64,000 bases of DNA, taken from positions 17,725 through 81,724 of the forward strand of contig DBTX01000095.1 of NCBI GenBank assembly GCA_002307275.1. The letters run 5' to 3'. A program made the translations under genes and the position numbers. How positions within the stretch are numbered: the stretch's first letter is position 1; the number at the start of each line of letters is the position of its first letter. This DNA comes from Hungateiclostridiaceae bacterium UBA1305 (GTDB taxonomy: Bacteria; Bacillota; Clostridia; Acetivibrionales; DTU013). The notes beneath the pieces were generated by a model. That model ran no database searches and was not told the DNA's origin. It saw only the letters and a program-made list of their open reading frames with translations. Of this stretch, positions 27,390-35,303 are shown one piece after another.

Positions 27390-27520
27390 ATATTGTCCTT
27401 GTATTTATCCATCCCTGATCTACTGCCCTTATATTTTATCTATCACTGATCTACTGCCCTTATATTTTATCTATCACTGATCTACTGCCCTTGTATTTTA
27501 TCTATCACTGATCTACTGTC
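27390..27520. repeat. 31-bp tandem repeat, about four copies
   Basis: A 31-bp unit containing GATCTACTGCCCTTATATT is repeated nearly perfectly about four times, with a diverged first copy, in the space between butyrate kinase 1 and the enoate-reductase gene. Copies abut without spacers, so it is not CRISPR. Each unit includes TATCACTGATCTACTG, which could be a repeated binding site. Confidence 0.85.
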
Positions 27521-27532
27521 TGCATTTTCACA

Positions 27533-28603
27533 CTACAGCGGGAACTCTTTCAGCGGTTCTTTCCCCGCTAGAACTCTTTGTCCGCCTGAAGCCAATGAAA
27601 GCAGGATGTCTTCTTCCGGCAGAATATCGACCGGCGCAATAAAAGATACCCTGCGAATAATTTCATCTGTGATATAATCCCACCTTGCCATCGGTCCGAT
27701 AAGGACAATACGGTCAACGTTACCGCAGACCACGGTAGCAAGCTCGCCGATGGCCTTGGCTGTCTGATATGCCATTGCCGCGCATATCAGGGCTGCTTTT
27801 TCACATCCCTGTGCCCTGCGTTTTTCTACCTCTTCCACATCTTTTGTACCTAAATGCGCTGCCACCCCGCCATTCCCCTTAAACATGTCATTTATGGTTT
27901 TGCGGTCAAGCTGTCCATTAAAGCAAAGCCCTATCAGCGCGTGTGTCGGTATTCTACCCGCACGCTCCGTCGAAAAAGCCCCTTCGTCATCAGGTACAAG
28001 ATCTGTCATTTTTCCATGGCTATGCAGGCTCACAACATTACCGGAACGAAGATAGGCAACAATAATATTTGCCTTCTGATAATCAATCTGATTCATCGCA
28101 GCAGCTTTTCGCGCCGCTGCTTTCATATTCAGCGTATGACCCATGCTTTCCCGTTCTATCTGAGGTATTCCGGTAATCTTTGCCAATGGTCCAAGCTCAT
28201 TTGTAGATATGCCATCGTAGATCATAACCGGAATATTTGTATTTTCTGCAAGGATATGTCCTACAGGCGCTGCGGCATTCGTCGGATGATCCGGGATACT
28301 TCCCGTGCTTAGAAGCTTCAGCAGAGCGTTGTTTATACGATGGGCGCCGCCCGGTATGGGAGGAAACGGACCTCCGCGGCAGACAATGGCCGATAATCCT
28401 TCCATGGAAACGTTATGGTCCGCCAAACACATTTTAAGCTCCATTGCCCGAAAATCAGCCTGCGCAATATAATTGCCCGCCTCCTTCAGCTTCTCCGGAG
28501 CATGCGATACCGCAACCCTTATAATCTCATTTTCATTTTCGAAAACCCCTGCTTTGGTATAAAGCGGCTCCGTATCAATTGAAAGTACACGAAATTTATC
28601 CAT
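27533..28603 (-). CDS. Divergent butyrate-kinase-family protein
   Basis: The protein (356 residues) aligns along its length with butyrate kinases of the ASKHA superfamily: CRGGPFPPIPGG, NAAAPVGHILAE and VYDGIS-like MIYDGIST are recognisable. The phosphate-binding motif near the N-terminus is altered: a canonical NPGSTSTK is replaced by DTEPLYTK, and the ATP-site GGIA has become GPMA. The intact paralogue at 37451-38548 keeps NPGSTTTK and GGIA. Catalysis may therefore be lost or changed; an acyl-phosphate-binding or regulatory role is possible. Start ATG 28603 follows GGGAGGGG. It ends in TAG. Confidence 0.83.
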   Translation of the reverse strand: MDKFRVLSIDTEPLYTKAGVFENENEIIRVAVSHAPEKLKEAGNYIAQADFRAMELKMCLADHNVSMEGLSAIVCRGGPFPPIPGGAHRINNALLKLLSTGSIPDHPTNAAAPVGHILAENTNIPVMIYDGISTNELGPLAKITGIPQIERESMGHTLNMKAAARKAAAMNQIDYQKANIIVAYLRSGNVVSLHSHGKMTDLVPDDEGAFSTERAGRIPTHALIGLCFNGQLDRKTINDMFKGNGGVAAHLGTKDVEEVEKRRAQGCEKAALICAAMAYQTAKAIGELATVVCGNVDRIVLIGPMARWDYITDEIIRRVSFIAPVDILPEEDILLSLASGGQRVLAGKEPLKEFPL

Positions 28604-28681
28604 CTGAATTTTCAGCCCCTCCCAACAAAACAACTTCCATATTCCGTGAAAAAATTTTGAAGATTCACCACCAGGCTGCCG

Positions 28682-29347
28682 TCACTCCTGATTCGATTCC
28701 CCCCGCTCACGACGCCTTCTTCTTAACCCCGCTTCCGATTCAAAAGATCCTGCCTTCACCGGCTGCAGCGGGCATTTTGGCTTTATTCCTCCCGCCTTTA
28801 CCACGGCGTCTGCTTTACAGGCTTTTATACAGAGACCGCAGCGTGTGCAGCGATCGTTGTCTATTACATGAATCAATCCCTCACCGCCGGCTATGCAGTT
28901 TTCCGGGCAGACATCCAGACACTCGCGGCAGCCGGAGCATTTCCCGGGGAGAATGTGCAGCGTATAAAATTCCCTGCATACAAGCGCAGTACACTTTCGG
29001 CGTATGATGTGCGCATTCCATTCCTCGGCATACGTTTCAAGCAATAATTTTATTCTGAGCGCCGTCTGTTCGGCAAGCCTGCAATCAGCCGCAACTGCTA
29101 TAATACCACATATTTCTCTGAGAAGCTCTGGATCCTCCGCCTTGCCTTTTCCTGCTATAATGTCGGAAATAATATGATAGAGCTGGTTTATCCCATCTCT
29201 GCACATCGTCCCACGGCCACAGGATTGCGAGCGTGCGGCAGCGGCAATCTGTAAAGCCGCATCTACCGGACAAAGGCTTTGAAGCATACCATCCTCCGCT
29301 TCAAAGCGAGGCAGCCCACTTTCATCCCTGTCACAAATTTTAATCAT
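28682..29347 (-). CDS. NuoF C-terminal-domain-like iron-sulfur protein with 2[4Fe-4S] ferredoxin
   Basis: A 221-residue electron carrier. The middle resembles the C-terminal iron-sulfur domain of NuoF/HydB: SCGRGTMCRDG (three of the N3-type ligands) followed by a helical bundle and a later Cys. A two-cluster ferredoxin domain follows with CSGCRECLDVCPENC and CTRCGLCIKACK. The FMN- and NADH-binding part of NuoF is absent. It starts just after the NuoG-GltD fusion gene, and together they could pass electrons between ferredoxin and NAD(P). ATG 29347 is preferred because it falls after the previous stop. It is a real domain truncation, not a frameshift. Confidence 0.75.
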   Translation of the reverse strand: MIKICDRDESGLPRFEAEDGMLQSLCPVDAALQIAAAARSQSCGRGTMCRDGINQLYHIISDIIAGKGKAEDPELLREICGIIAVAADCRLAEQTALRIKLLLETYAEEWNAHIIRRKCTALVCREFYTLHILPGKCSGCRECLDVCPENCIAGGEGLIHVIDNDRCTRCGLCIKACKADAVVKAGGIKPKCPLQPVKAGSFESEAGLRRRRRERGESNQE

Positions 29348-29364
29348 AGCCGTACCCGCTCCTC

Positions 29365-31488
29365 TCACCTGGACGTGTATGAATTCCACATTCTATTTTT
29401 TGTTATCTGTGTTCTCAAATCACACTGCAGGCATCTGTTCGCTTCTATATCAGCCTGCTCTGCCGACAGCCCGCCGTCAACGCAGCCAAAAGTACATGTG
29501 CGCTCATCGCCGGGCAGCAAGCCGGGATTTTGTCTTTTTATATGAGCAAAGCCCACTTGTCTGCCTATATCAGTTTCTGCCGGAAGCCTTTCCACCAGAG
29601 TTTCATTAATATCACCGTCGCCTCCGAGGTACCTGTCAATTTCCTGCGCCGCTTTACGACCGCCGTTGATCGCGTCAATCACGGATTTTGTTCCAGTCAC
29701 GATATCCCCCGCAAGATATATCCTGTCTACCGGGGTACTAAACGTTTTTCTATCACAGACCGGGTAACCGAAGCGGTTGAGTTCCAATCCGAATCCCACC
29801 GAAATATCCGGCCTTTGTCCTGTGGCAAATATGATGGTGTCGCATTCGATCAACTGCTCTGTGCCCTCGATTATTTTAACCTCAAGACAGCCTTCAATAA
29901 AGCGGAATGACGATACGTCAATAATTCTGATTCCGGTTACCCGCCCTTCATTTCCTTCAATTGCAAGGCTGGATTTTCCTGCTAAAATATGGATGTTCTC
30001 TTCAAGCGCCTGTTCCAGTTCCTCATGGTCTGCCGGTATTCCATCCCGTTTTTCAAGGCAAACGACACTCACACTGGCTCCAAAGCGCCTTGCTACACGC
30101 GCGGCGTCAAACGCAACACTGCCTCCGCCCAGCACTACTACCTTTTTTCCGGCAGCAACCTGCGGAATTTCCCGGTTCAGGCCGACCATCTGTAAAAAGG
30201 CTAACGCAGAAAGGTTCCCCGTAAGGTCCGAGCCCGGTAAAGAAAGTTTCCCACCGGCTGCGGCCCCGACAGCCACCAGAATGGCATCGTATCCCTGTTC
30301 TTTTAATTCGAAGACCGAGGAAACATCAATTCCTGTCTTTATGGTGACGCCCGCCTGTTGTATAATCTCAATTTCCTTTTTAAGAATATCTTTCGGAAGT
30401 CTATAGGATGGTATAGCCGTAGCGGGTATTCCTCCGGCTACGGGCATCCGTTCAAACACAGTGACTTCATGTCCGCATTTCGCCAGGTAATAAGCGGCAG
30501 TAAGACCTGCGGGGCCGGATCCGATAATGGCCAGTTTTTTCCCCGTTTGAGGTTTTTGAAATGAATTCCGGCGCCATAGTTCCTTCATATCATGTTCCAC
30601 AGCAAAGCGCTTCAGTTCGCATATCGATACCGCATCATTCAATTTGGTACGTTTACACCCTTTTTCACAGAAACGGCTGCAGATATATCCCAGCGTTAGC
30701 GCAAACGGCACTTTTTCACGAATAACCGAAACTGCCTCGGAATATTTCCCCTGCCTGATAAACCGCAGGTATGCAGGAATATCAACGTGTGCCGGGCATT
30801 GCGCCGAACATGGAATCAGTGCCTCCTTAAGCGGAATATCCTCGCGGAAGACCCCCTCCTCGTCCCGCAGCGCACCGGTGGGACAGACTTCCACACAGGC
30901 GCTGCAAAAGCGGCAGTCGGCCTGAGCCAGAGAAATGTCTCCCTGTGTCCCGATATATGTCTCATCATTTTTCTTGCGATAATCAATTATGCCGACGCCG
31001 CGAAGTTCATGACAGGCGCGTACACAGCGCCCGCATTGTATACAGCGTTCCATATCCCGGCTGATCAGCGGATTGTTTGTATTGAGACGTGTTGTGGTTT
31101 TATGGATTTCCCTCATACGGGAATGCGCAACCGAAAGATATTGCATCAAGGCCTGAAGTTCGCAGTTCAGATAACTGCGGCAGCTTGTACAATCGTGTGG
31201 ATGTCCGGCAAGCATAAACTCAATTGAAGCGCGGCGCAGACTTAAAAGTTGGGCCGAATCCGTCTTTATGCGCATGCCTTCCCGTACGATTGTGGTGCAC
31301 GCCGTAACCGGCCCGTCTTCTCCCTCAATCTCAACGACACAGAGCTTACAGCCCCCCTGTGGCGTCAGATCTGGGTGAGAGCAAAGATGCGGAACATATA
31401 TTCCGGCTTCCAGCGCTGCGTTAAGCACGCTTTTGCCCTCTTGCGACTGTATGGATTTTTTATCGATAAAAATCTCAAGGCTACTCAA
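29365..31488 (-). CDS. NuoG-GltD fusion: Fe-S NAD(P)H oxidoreductase
   Basis: The 707 residues join two modules. Residues 1-235 resemble the NuoG/HydA N-terminus: a [2Fe-2S] ferredoxin domain with CSHPDLTPQGGCKLC, the His-Cys cluster region HPHDCTSCRSYLNC, and two [4Fe-4S] motifs CIQCGRCVRAC and CRFCSACVEVC. Residues 240-680 are GltD/NfnB-like, with a further Cys-rich adaptor (CSAQCPAHVDIPAY, CSRFCEKGC), FAD motif GSGPAGL and NAD(P) motif GGGSVAFD. It most likely couples NAD(P)H to ferredoxin or to the Fe-S protein encoded next. It lies directly after the VOR genes, a producer of reduced ferredoxin. Confidence 0.85.
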   Translation of the reverse strand: MSSLEIFIDKKSIQSQEGKSVLNAALEAGIYVPHLCSHPDLTPQGGCKLCVVEIEGEDGPVTACTTIVREGMRIKTDSAQLLSLRRASIEFMLAGHPHDCTSCRSYLNCELQALMQYLSVAHSRMREIHKTTTRLNTNNPLISRDMERCIQCGRCVRACHELRGVGIIDYRKKNDETYIGTQGDISLAQADCRFCSACVEVCPTGALRDEEGVFREDIPLKEALIPCSAQCPAHVDIPAYLRFIRQGKYSEAVSVIREKVPFALTLGYICSRFCEKGCKRTKLNDAVSICELKRFAVEHDMKELWRRNSFQKPQTGKKLAIIGSGPAGLTAAYYLAKCGHEVTVFERMPVAGGIPATAIPSYRLPKDILKKEIEIIQQAGVTIKTGIDVSSVFELKEQGYDAILVAVGAAAGGKLSLPGSDLTGNLSALAFLQMVGLNREIPQVAAGKKVVVLGGGSVAFDAARVARRFGASVSVVCLEKRDGIPADHEELEQALEENIHILAGKSSLAIEGNEGRVTGIRIIDVSSFRFIEGCLEVKIIEGTEQLIECDTIIFATGQRPDISVGFGLELNRFGYPVCDRKTFSTPVDRIYLAGDIVTGTKSVIDAINGGRKAAQEIDRYLGGDGDINETLVERLPAETDIGRQVGFAHIKRQNPGLLPGDERTCTFGCVDGGLSAEQADIEANRCLQCDLRTQITKNRMWNSYTSR

Positions 31489-31523
31489 GGCAATATCTCC
31501 TTTTAACTTTTAACTTTTAATTT

Positions 31524-32078
31524 TTAATTTTCCTGTTTAAAGTGATTGCAGCCGATCTCATATCCCATCTGCAACGCCTTTTTGTTCAGTTCGATATATT
31601 GCGGCTTTGAGGCCGATTTTTCCAGAAGCGTTCTCTCAAGGATCTCAAGAGAAAGCGTGCCGGTATATCCGATAAAAGCGCCTGCGATAATAATATTTGC
31701 AACCTTGCTTGACCCCAGATCAGTGGCAAGCTTATCCGCTTCAATCGACAGTATCCTGATGTCGTCTCTCGTTTCACAGGGCGTTGCCATAGAGGAATTG
31801 ATAATCATCAACCCACCGGGTTTGATAGAAGACATAAAACGGTCGACAGACGGCTGATTCAAGGCGCAAAGGATGTCCGGGTTTTCCGCAACAGGAGAAG
31901 CCACATAGTCGTCGGCAAAAACCACGGTACAGTTTGCGGTTCCGCCTCTCTGCTCATTGCCATAAGCCGGAAGGATTGTCACACTCTTGCCGAGTTCAAA
32001 GGCAGTTTTACCTATAAGATTTCCTAACAGCATTACGCCTTGTCCTCCAAAGCCGGAAATAATAATGCTCCTGTTCAT
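31524..32078 (-). CDS. 2-oxoacid:ferredoxin oxidoreductase, gamma subunit
   Basis: The 184-residue gamma domain of the KOR/VOR family, starting SIIISGFGGQGVMLLG, contacts the alpha-beta core and helps bind CoA. It overlaps the beta gene by 4 bp. In front of the next gene (31489-31523) is an AACTTTT-like short repeat without a gene. Confidence 0.92.
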   Translation of the reverse strand: MNRSIIISGFGGQGVMLLGNLIGKTAFELGKSVTILPAYGNEQRGGTANCTVVFADDYVASPVAENPDILCALNQPSVDRFMSSIKPGGLMIINSSMATPCETRDDIRILSIEADKLATDLGSSKVANIIIAGAFIGYTGTLSLEILERTLLEKSASKPQYIELNKKALQMGYEIGCNHFKQEN

Positions 32079-32824
32079 TTTTCATCCCCCTTTGGTTCTT
32101 TAAATACGCCAAGCGGATACACCGGCATCATTTTCTGCTCGACAAAATTGATCGCTGCGGAAGGCGACATTCCCAGACCTGTCGGACAGGCCGAGAGGAT
32201 CTCCACAAAAGCATACCCGTTATTGTACATCTGAATTTCAAAGGCCTTTTTGATTCCCGCCTTTGTTTTTAAGATATTTGGCACATTGTTTACTGCGAAC
32301 CTTGCAACATACTGGGGAGCATCGAGTTGACTAATCAGCTCGCACATCTTTAACGGTGAGCCCGCCGTTTCGGCGTCACGCCCATTGGGGCTTGTCGTAC
32401 TTTTCTGTCCGATTAAAGTAGTCGGAGCCATCTGTCCGCCTGTCATGCCATATATCGCATTGTTTATAAATATTGTAGTGAAGCGCTCACCGCGATTTGC
32501 AGTATGAATCGTTTCACAGAGTCCGATGGACGCAAGATCACCATCCCCCTGATATGCGTAAACAATGCTGTCCGGACGCACACGCTTAATGCCTGTTGCG
32601 GCTGCCGGGGCACGTCCGTGCAATGCAGGGAACACATCAACATTCAAACATTCCCCGTGAAGCCCCGCACAGCCTATGGCAAGTACATTTATAATTTTTG
32701 ATTCAATACCAAGCTCGTCGATCACCTCGCCAATGAGCTTTGTAACTGTCGCATGACTGCATCCCGGACAAAATCTGTTCGCCTGTGTGAACAGCGACTT
32801 CGGGTGTTCATATAACGTTTTCAT
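32075..32824 (-). CDS. 2-oxoacid:ferredoxin oxidoreductase, beta (TPP) subunit
   Basis: The 249 residues bind thiamine diphosphate and one [4Fe-4S] cluster. CPGCSH near the N-terminus and Cys in GCAGLHGEC supply cluster ligands; GDGDLASIG-(about 25)-NNAIYGMTGGQ is the TPP-Mg motif. It overlaps both neighbouring subunit genes by 4 bp, so the complex is translated as a unit. Confidence 0.94.
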   Translation of the reverse strand: MKTLYEHPKSLFTQANRFCPGCSHATVTKLIGEVIDELGIESKIINVLAIGCAGLHGECLNVDVFPALHGRAPAAATGIKRVRPDSIVYAYQGDGDLASIGLCETIHTANRGERFTTIFINNAIYGMTGGQMAPTTLIGQKSTTSPNGRDAETAGSPLKMCELISQLDAPQYVARFAVNNVPNILKTKAGIKKAFEIQMYNNGYAFVEILSACPTGLGMSPSAAINFVEQKMMPVYPLGVFKEPKGDEK

Positions 32825-33885
32825 TCTGCCACCTCCCTGTTCAGCTGTTCAACTTTTTCTATGATTTCCTGGTGCTTGACCAACATGCCGCCGGATCTGC
32901 CATAGGTGCTGATCGGTATTCTGCCGCAGACGCCTAATTTTACATCATATACCATCTGCGCAGGCACAGTCATCTCAACAACAAGGATATGCCGGACCAA
33001 ATCATGATTGAGGCTTTCGAATGCCTCGTATGGGAACGGATTTACTGTGATAGGTCGGATCATGCCAATTTTCTGGCCCCGTGCCCTAAGTTCATCGACT
33101 ACTCCATGACAGATGCGTGCACTTGTGCCATACGCCGCAATTATAGTTTCGGCATCCTCAACAAGGTACTTTTCCACCATAATATCCTTTTGCCAGGTAT
33201 CTATCATTGCCGCCATCCTCAGGTTTTGTCTTTCAATGGCAGCTTCACTTGGATCGCCATGGGAACAAAGCTTCCTCGGCCCGTTGCCGCGCCCTCTGAC
33301 CGCCCATTCCTTGGCATTTATATCAACTTCTCTGAAATCAGGCAGATTAACCGGTTCTGTAACGGCAGCAATTAATCCGTCTATTAAAAGAAGCACAGGG
33401 TTTCTGTCCCTGTCCGCAAGATCAAAAGCCATGTACGTAAGATCCGCAGCCTCCTGAACCGTCGACGGTGCCAGCACGATCATCTGGAATCCGCCGTGCC
33501 CCGAAGCTTTTGTCGCCTGTAAATAATCGGACTGCGCATGAGTTATTGAACCGGTGCCGGGGCCTCCGCGCATCGCGTTGCATATAACCGCAGGCACTCC
33601 CACGGCAGCCATGCTGGAAAGCGCCTCGGACTTCAGACTTATCCCGGGGCCGGAGGACGATGTCATCGCACGCGCACCTGCCATACCTGCTCCAATCACC
33701 ATGTTCGCACTGGCGATTTCGCTCTCGCCCTGTATAAATATGCCTCCCACCTGAGGCATACGGCGTGCAAAATACTCAGGTATTTCATTTTGAGGTGTGA
33801 TGGGATATCCGGAATAAAACCTGCATCCGGCGCGTACCGCTGATTCTGCGATTGCCTCGCAGCCTTTCATCAATGCTCTATCCAT
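32821..33885 (-). CDS. vorB: 2-oxoacid:ferredoxin oxidoreductase, alpha subunit (VorB-like)
   Basis: The 354-residue alpha chain has GYPITPQNEIPEY, MTSSSGPGISLKSE and RGGPGTGS, the substrate and interface motifs. Overall it resembles VorB of 2-oxoisovalerate oxidoreductases more than archaeal PorA; the substrate spectrum is thus probably branched or simple 2-oxo acids giving acyl-CoA, CO2 and reduced ferredoxin. Acyl-CoA could then go to acyl-phosphate by Ptb and Buk encoded at 43.5 and 37.5 kb. The 2-oxoglutarate alternative (KorA) cannot be excluded. Confidence 0.88.
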   Translation of the reverse strand: MDRALMKGCEAIAESAVRAGCRFYSGYPITPQNEIPEYFARRMPQVGGIFIQGESEIASANMVIGAGMAGARAMTSSSGPGISLKSEALSSMAAVGVPAVICNAMRGGPGTGSITHAQSDYLQATKASGHGGFQMIVLAPSTVQEAADLTYMAFDLADRDRNPVLLLIDGLIAAVTEPVNLPDFREVDINAKEWAVRGRGNGPRKLCSHGDPSEAAIERQNLRMAAMIDTWQKDIMVEKYLVEDAETIIAAYGTSARICHGVVDELRARGQKIGMIRPITVNPFPYEAFESLNHDLVRHILVVEMTVPAQMVYDVKLGVCGRIPISTYGRSGGMLVKHQEIIEKVEQLNREVAE

Positions 33886-33888
33886 ATC

Positions 33889-34101
33889 TCAGTCATCCTC
33901 CTTGAAAAGCTCAATGGCCGCGTCAGGGCAAATAATCGAACACATTTTGCAACCTATGCAATTTTCCGGCTTTTCTGCTTTTATGTAATGGTACCCCTTT
34001 TTATTAGGTGAAGTTCCAGGTATTAATACTCCTTTTTTACAGGCTGACACACAAAAAAGACAGCCTTTGCACTTTTCCTGGTGAATTACAATATTTACCA
34101 C
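33889..34101 (-). CDS. 2-oxoacid:ferredoxin oxidoreductase, delta (ferredoxin) subunit
   Basis: A 70-residue 2[4Fe-4S] ferredoxin with CKGCLFCVSAC and CIGCKMCSIIC. It is the first gene of the four-subunit operon, 3 bp before the alpha gene. An operator-like site lies about 180 bp upstream (34283-34299). Confidence 0.93.
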   Translation of the reverse strand: MVNIVIHQEKCKGCLFCVSACKKGVLIPGTSPNKKGYHYIKAEKPENCIGCKMCSIICPDAAIELFKEDD

Positions 34102-34200
34102 TTGATTTCCTCCTGTAAAAACTTTAATGTAATATAGAAATATCAGATATTTGATAATACATTATTCTGCTGCTTATTTTTTACAGCTAACTTTGCTGTT

Positions 34201-34244
34201 TATTTTATGGCTTATTTTACGTCCTATTTTATGGCTTATTTTGC
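34201..34244. repeat. Two copies of a 20-bp A/T-rich direct repeat
   Basis: TATTTTATGGCTTATTTT is repeated with 24-bp spacing in the iclR-VOR divergent region (34102-34525). The rest of that region carries the two operator-like sites and the iclR promoter listed separately. Confidence 0.6.
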
Positions 34245-34282
34245 GACTTACTTTTTAAGCTATTATTTGTATGTTATATTTT

Positions 34283-34299
34283 GTTCTACATTGTCGCAC
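34283..34299 (-). promoter_or_regulatory. IclR-type operator candidate upstream of the VOR operon
   Basis: On the minus strand GTGCGACAATGTAGAAC, differing at one base from the site before ptb (44457-44473) and related to the near-palindrome before iclR (34477-34493). The flanks on the 3' side (AAAATA) are also shared with the ptb site. Confidence 0.65.
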
Positions 34300-34440
34300 G
34301 CAGTTTTCATTTTTCATCAATTCCAGCGTATCATCATCTATGTTTTATGTCAAGTGGATAGATATATATTTTTGATGAATCCAGGTTTTTTTTAAAATTA
34401 TAATGAATTCATTAGACTGCGGCAATGGTCTAAAAAAGTA

Positions 34441-34469
34441 TTGCTAATTTCTACCGTTTGATTTATAAT
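34441..34469 (+). promoter_or_regulatory. Sigma-A-type promoter of iclR
   Basis: TTGCTA at 34441-34446 and TATAAT at 34464-34469, 17-bp spacing. The operator candidate begins 7 bp after the -10 box, so it would overlap the transcription start. Confidence 0.65.
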
Positions 34470-34476
34470 ACCGTTT

Positions 34477-34493
34477 GTGTGATAATATCGCAC
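34477..34493 (+). promoter_or_regulatory. Operator candidate before iclR (near-palindromic)
   Basis: GTGTGATAATATCGCAC has GTGNGA and TCNCAC arms around a 5-bp centre. It aligns base for base with the VOR and ptb sites (consensus GTGYGAYAATRTMGMAC). Location over the start region fits autorepression by the IclR protein. Confidence 0.68.
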
Positions 34494-34525
34494 AATATTT
34501 CAATAATCTCGAATGGGGGTTTACA

Positions 34526-35302
34526 ATGCCAAAACAGAATACAAATAAAATACAATCTATTGAGCGCGCGGTCATGATTCTCGACTATCTTTCCGCAAAG
34601 CGGGGCGGAGAACGTCTGACGGTTATCAGCAAGGCTCTGAATCTAAACAAAAGCACCGCCTTTGGTATTATTTCGACACTCGAATCTCTTGGGTTGCTGA
34701 CTCAAAACGATGAAAATGAACGCTACAGGCTTGGAACCAAGTTCATCGAATACGGAATGTCAGTCCGGTCGAATATGGAAGTCACACCCATTGCAAAACC
34801 TCACATCGAACGCTTTTTGGAGACACATAATGAAACTGTCCAGCTTGCGCTTCTGTCTCTTAATGAAGTGATTCTGGTTGAAAAGTTTGAGAGTTCCCAA
34901 ACCTTCCAGATCGCCACAAAAATAGGCGAGCGTTACCCTGTGCATTGTTCCGCCTCAGGAAAAGTACTGTTGGCGTTTTTACCCGAAGAAGTATCTTCCA
35001 TGATTCTCGATAACTGCACTTTCACCTGTAATACCACAAACACAATCGTAAATCGCAAAATTTTTGAAGAGGAAATGCGTAAAGCAAGAGACCATATGTA
35101 CGCTTTGGATCTTGAAGAGGGTGCGCTTGACCGCTGCTGCATTTCCGCTCCTCTCCTGAACAGTGACGGCCATTCAGTTGCGGCCATTAGCGTTACATAC
35201 CCCGCAAAACACGCTCTCCATGAGGATCCAAATACCATTCAGGCCGTCGTATCGACAGCAATGGCTATTTCACGTGATCTTGGCTATAGGGCCTCCTTAT
35301 GA
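34526..35302 (+). CDS. IclR-family transcriptional regulator
   Basis: The 258 residues have an N-terminal winged helix (SIERAVMILDYL, LTVISKALNLNKSTAFGIISTLESLGL) and an IclR effector domain (about 80-255) with HCSASGKVLLAF and the conserved LEEGALDRCCISAPL block. ATG 34526 is chosen since GGGGG lies 6 nt upstream; an earlier in-frame codon overlaps the operator. It is the only plus-strand gene among the catabolic operons: divergent from VOR and convergent with the thiolase gene, whose stop is 1 bp away. It probably senses an acid or acyl intermediate and controls VOR and ptb operons. Confidence 0.92.
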   Translation: MPKQNTNKIQSIERAVMILDYLSAKRGGERLTVISKALNLNKSTAFGIISTLESLGLLTQNDENERYRLGTKFIEYGMSVRSNMEVTPIAKPHIERFLETHNETVQLALLSLNEVILVEKFESSQTFQIATKIGERYPVHCSASGKVLLAFLPEEVSSMILDNCTFTCNTTNTIVNRKIFEEEMRKARDHMYALDLEEGALDRCCISAPLLNSDGHSVAAISVTYPAKHALHEDPNTIQAVVSTAMAISRDLGYRASL

Positions 35303-35303
35303 A

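Noticed and set aside
27390..27520. CRISPR array
   Set aside because: Units are directly contiguous with no variable spacers and no cas genes are present.
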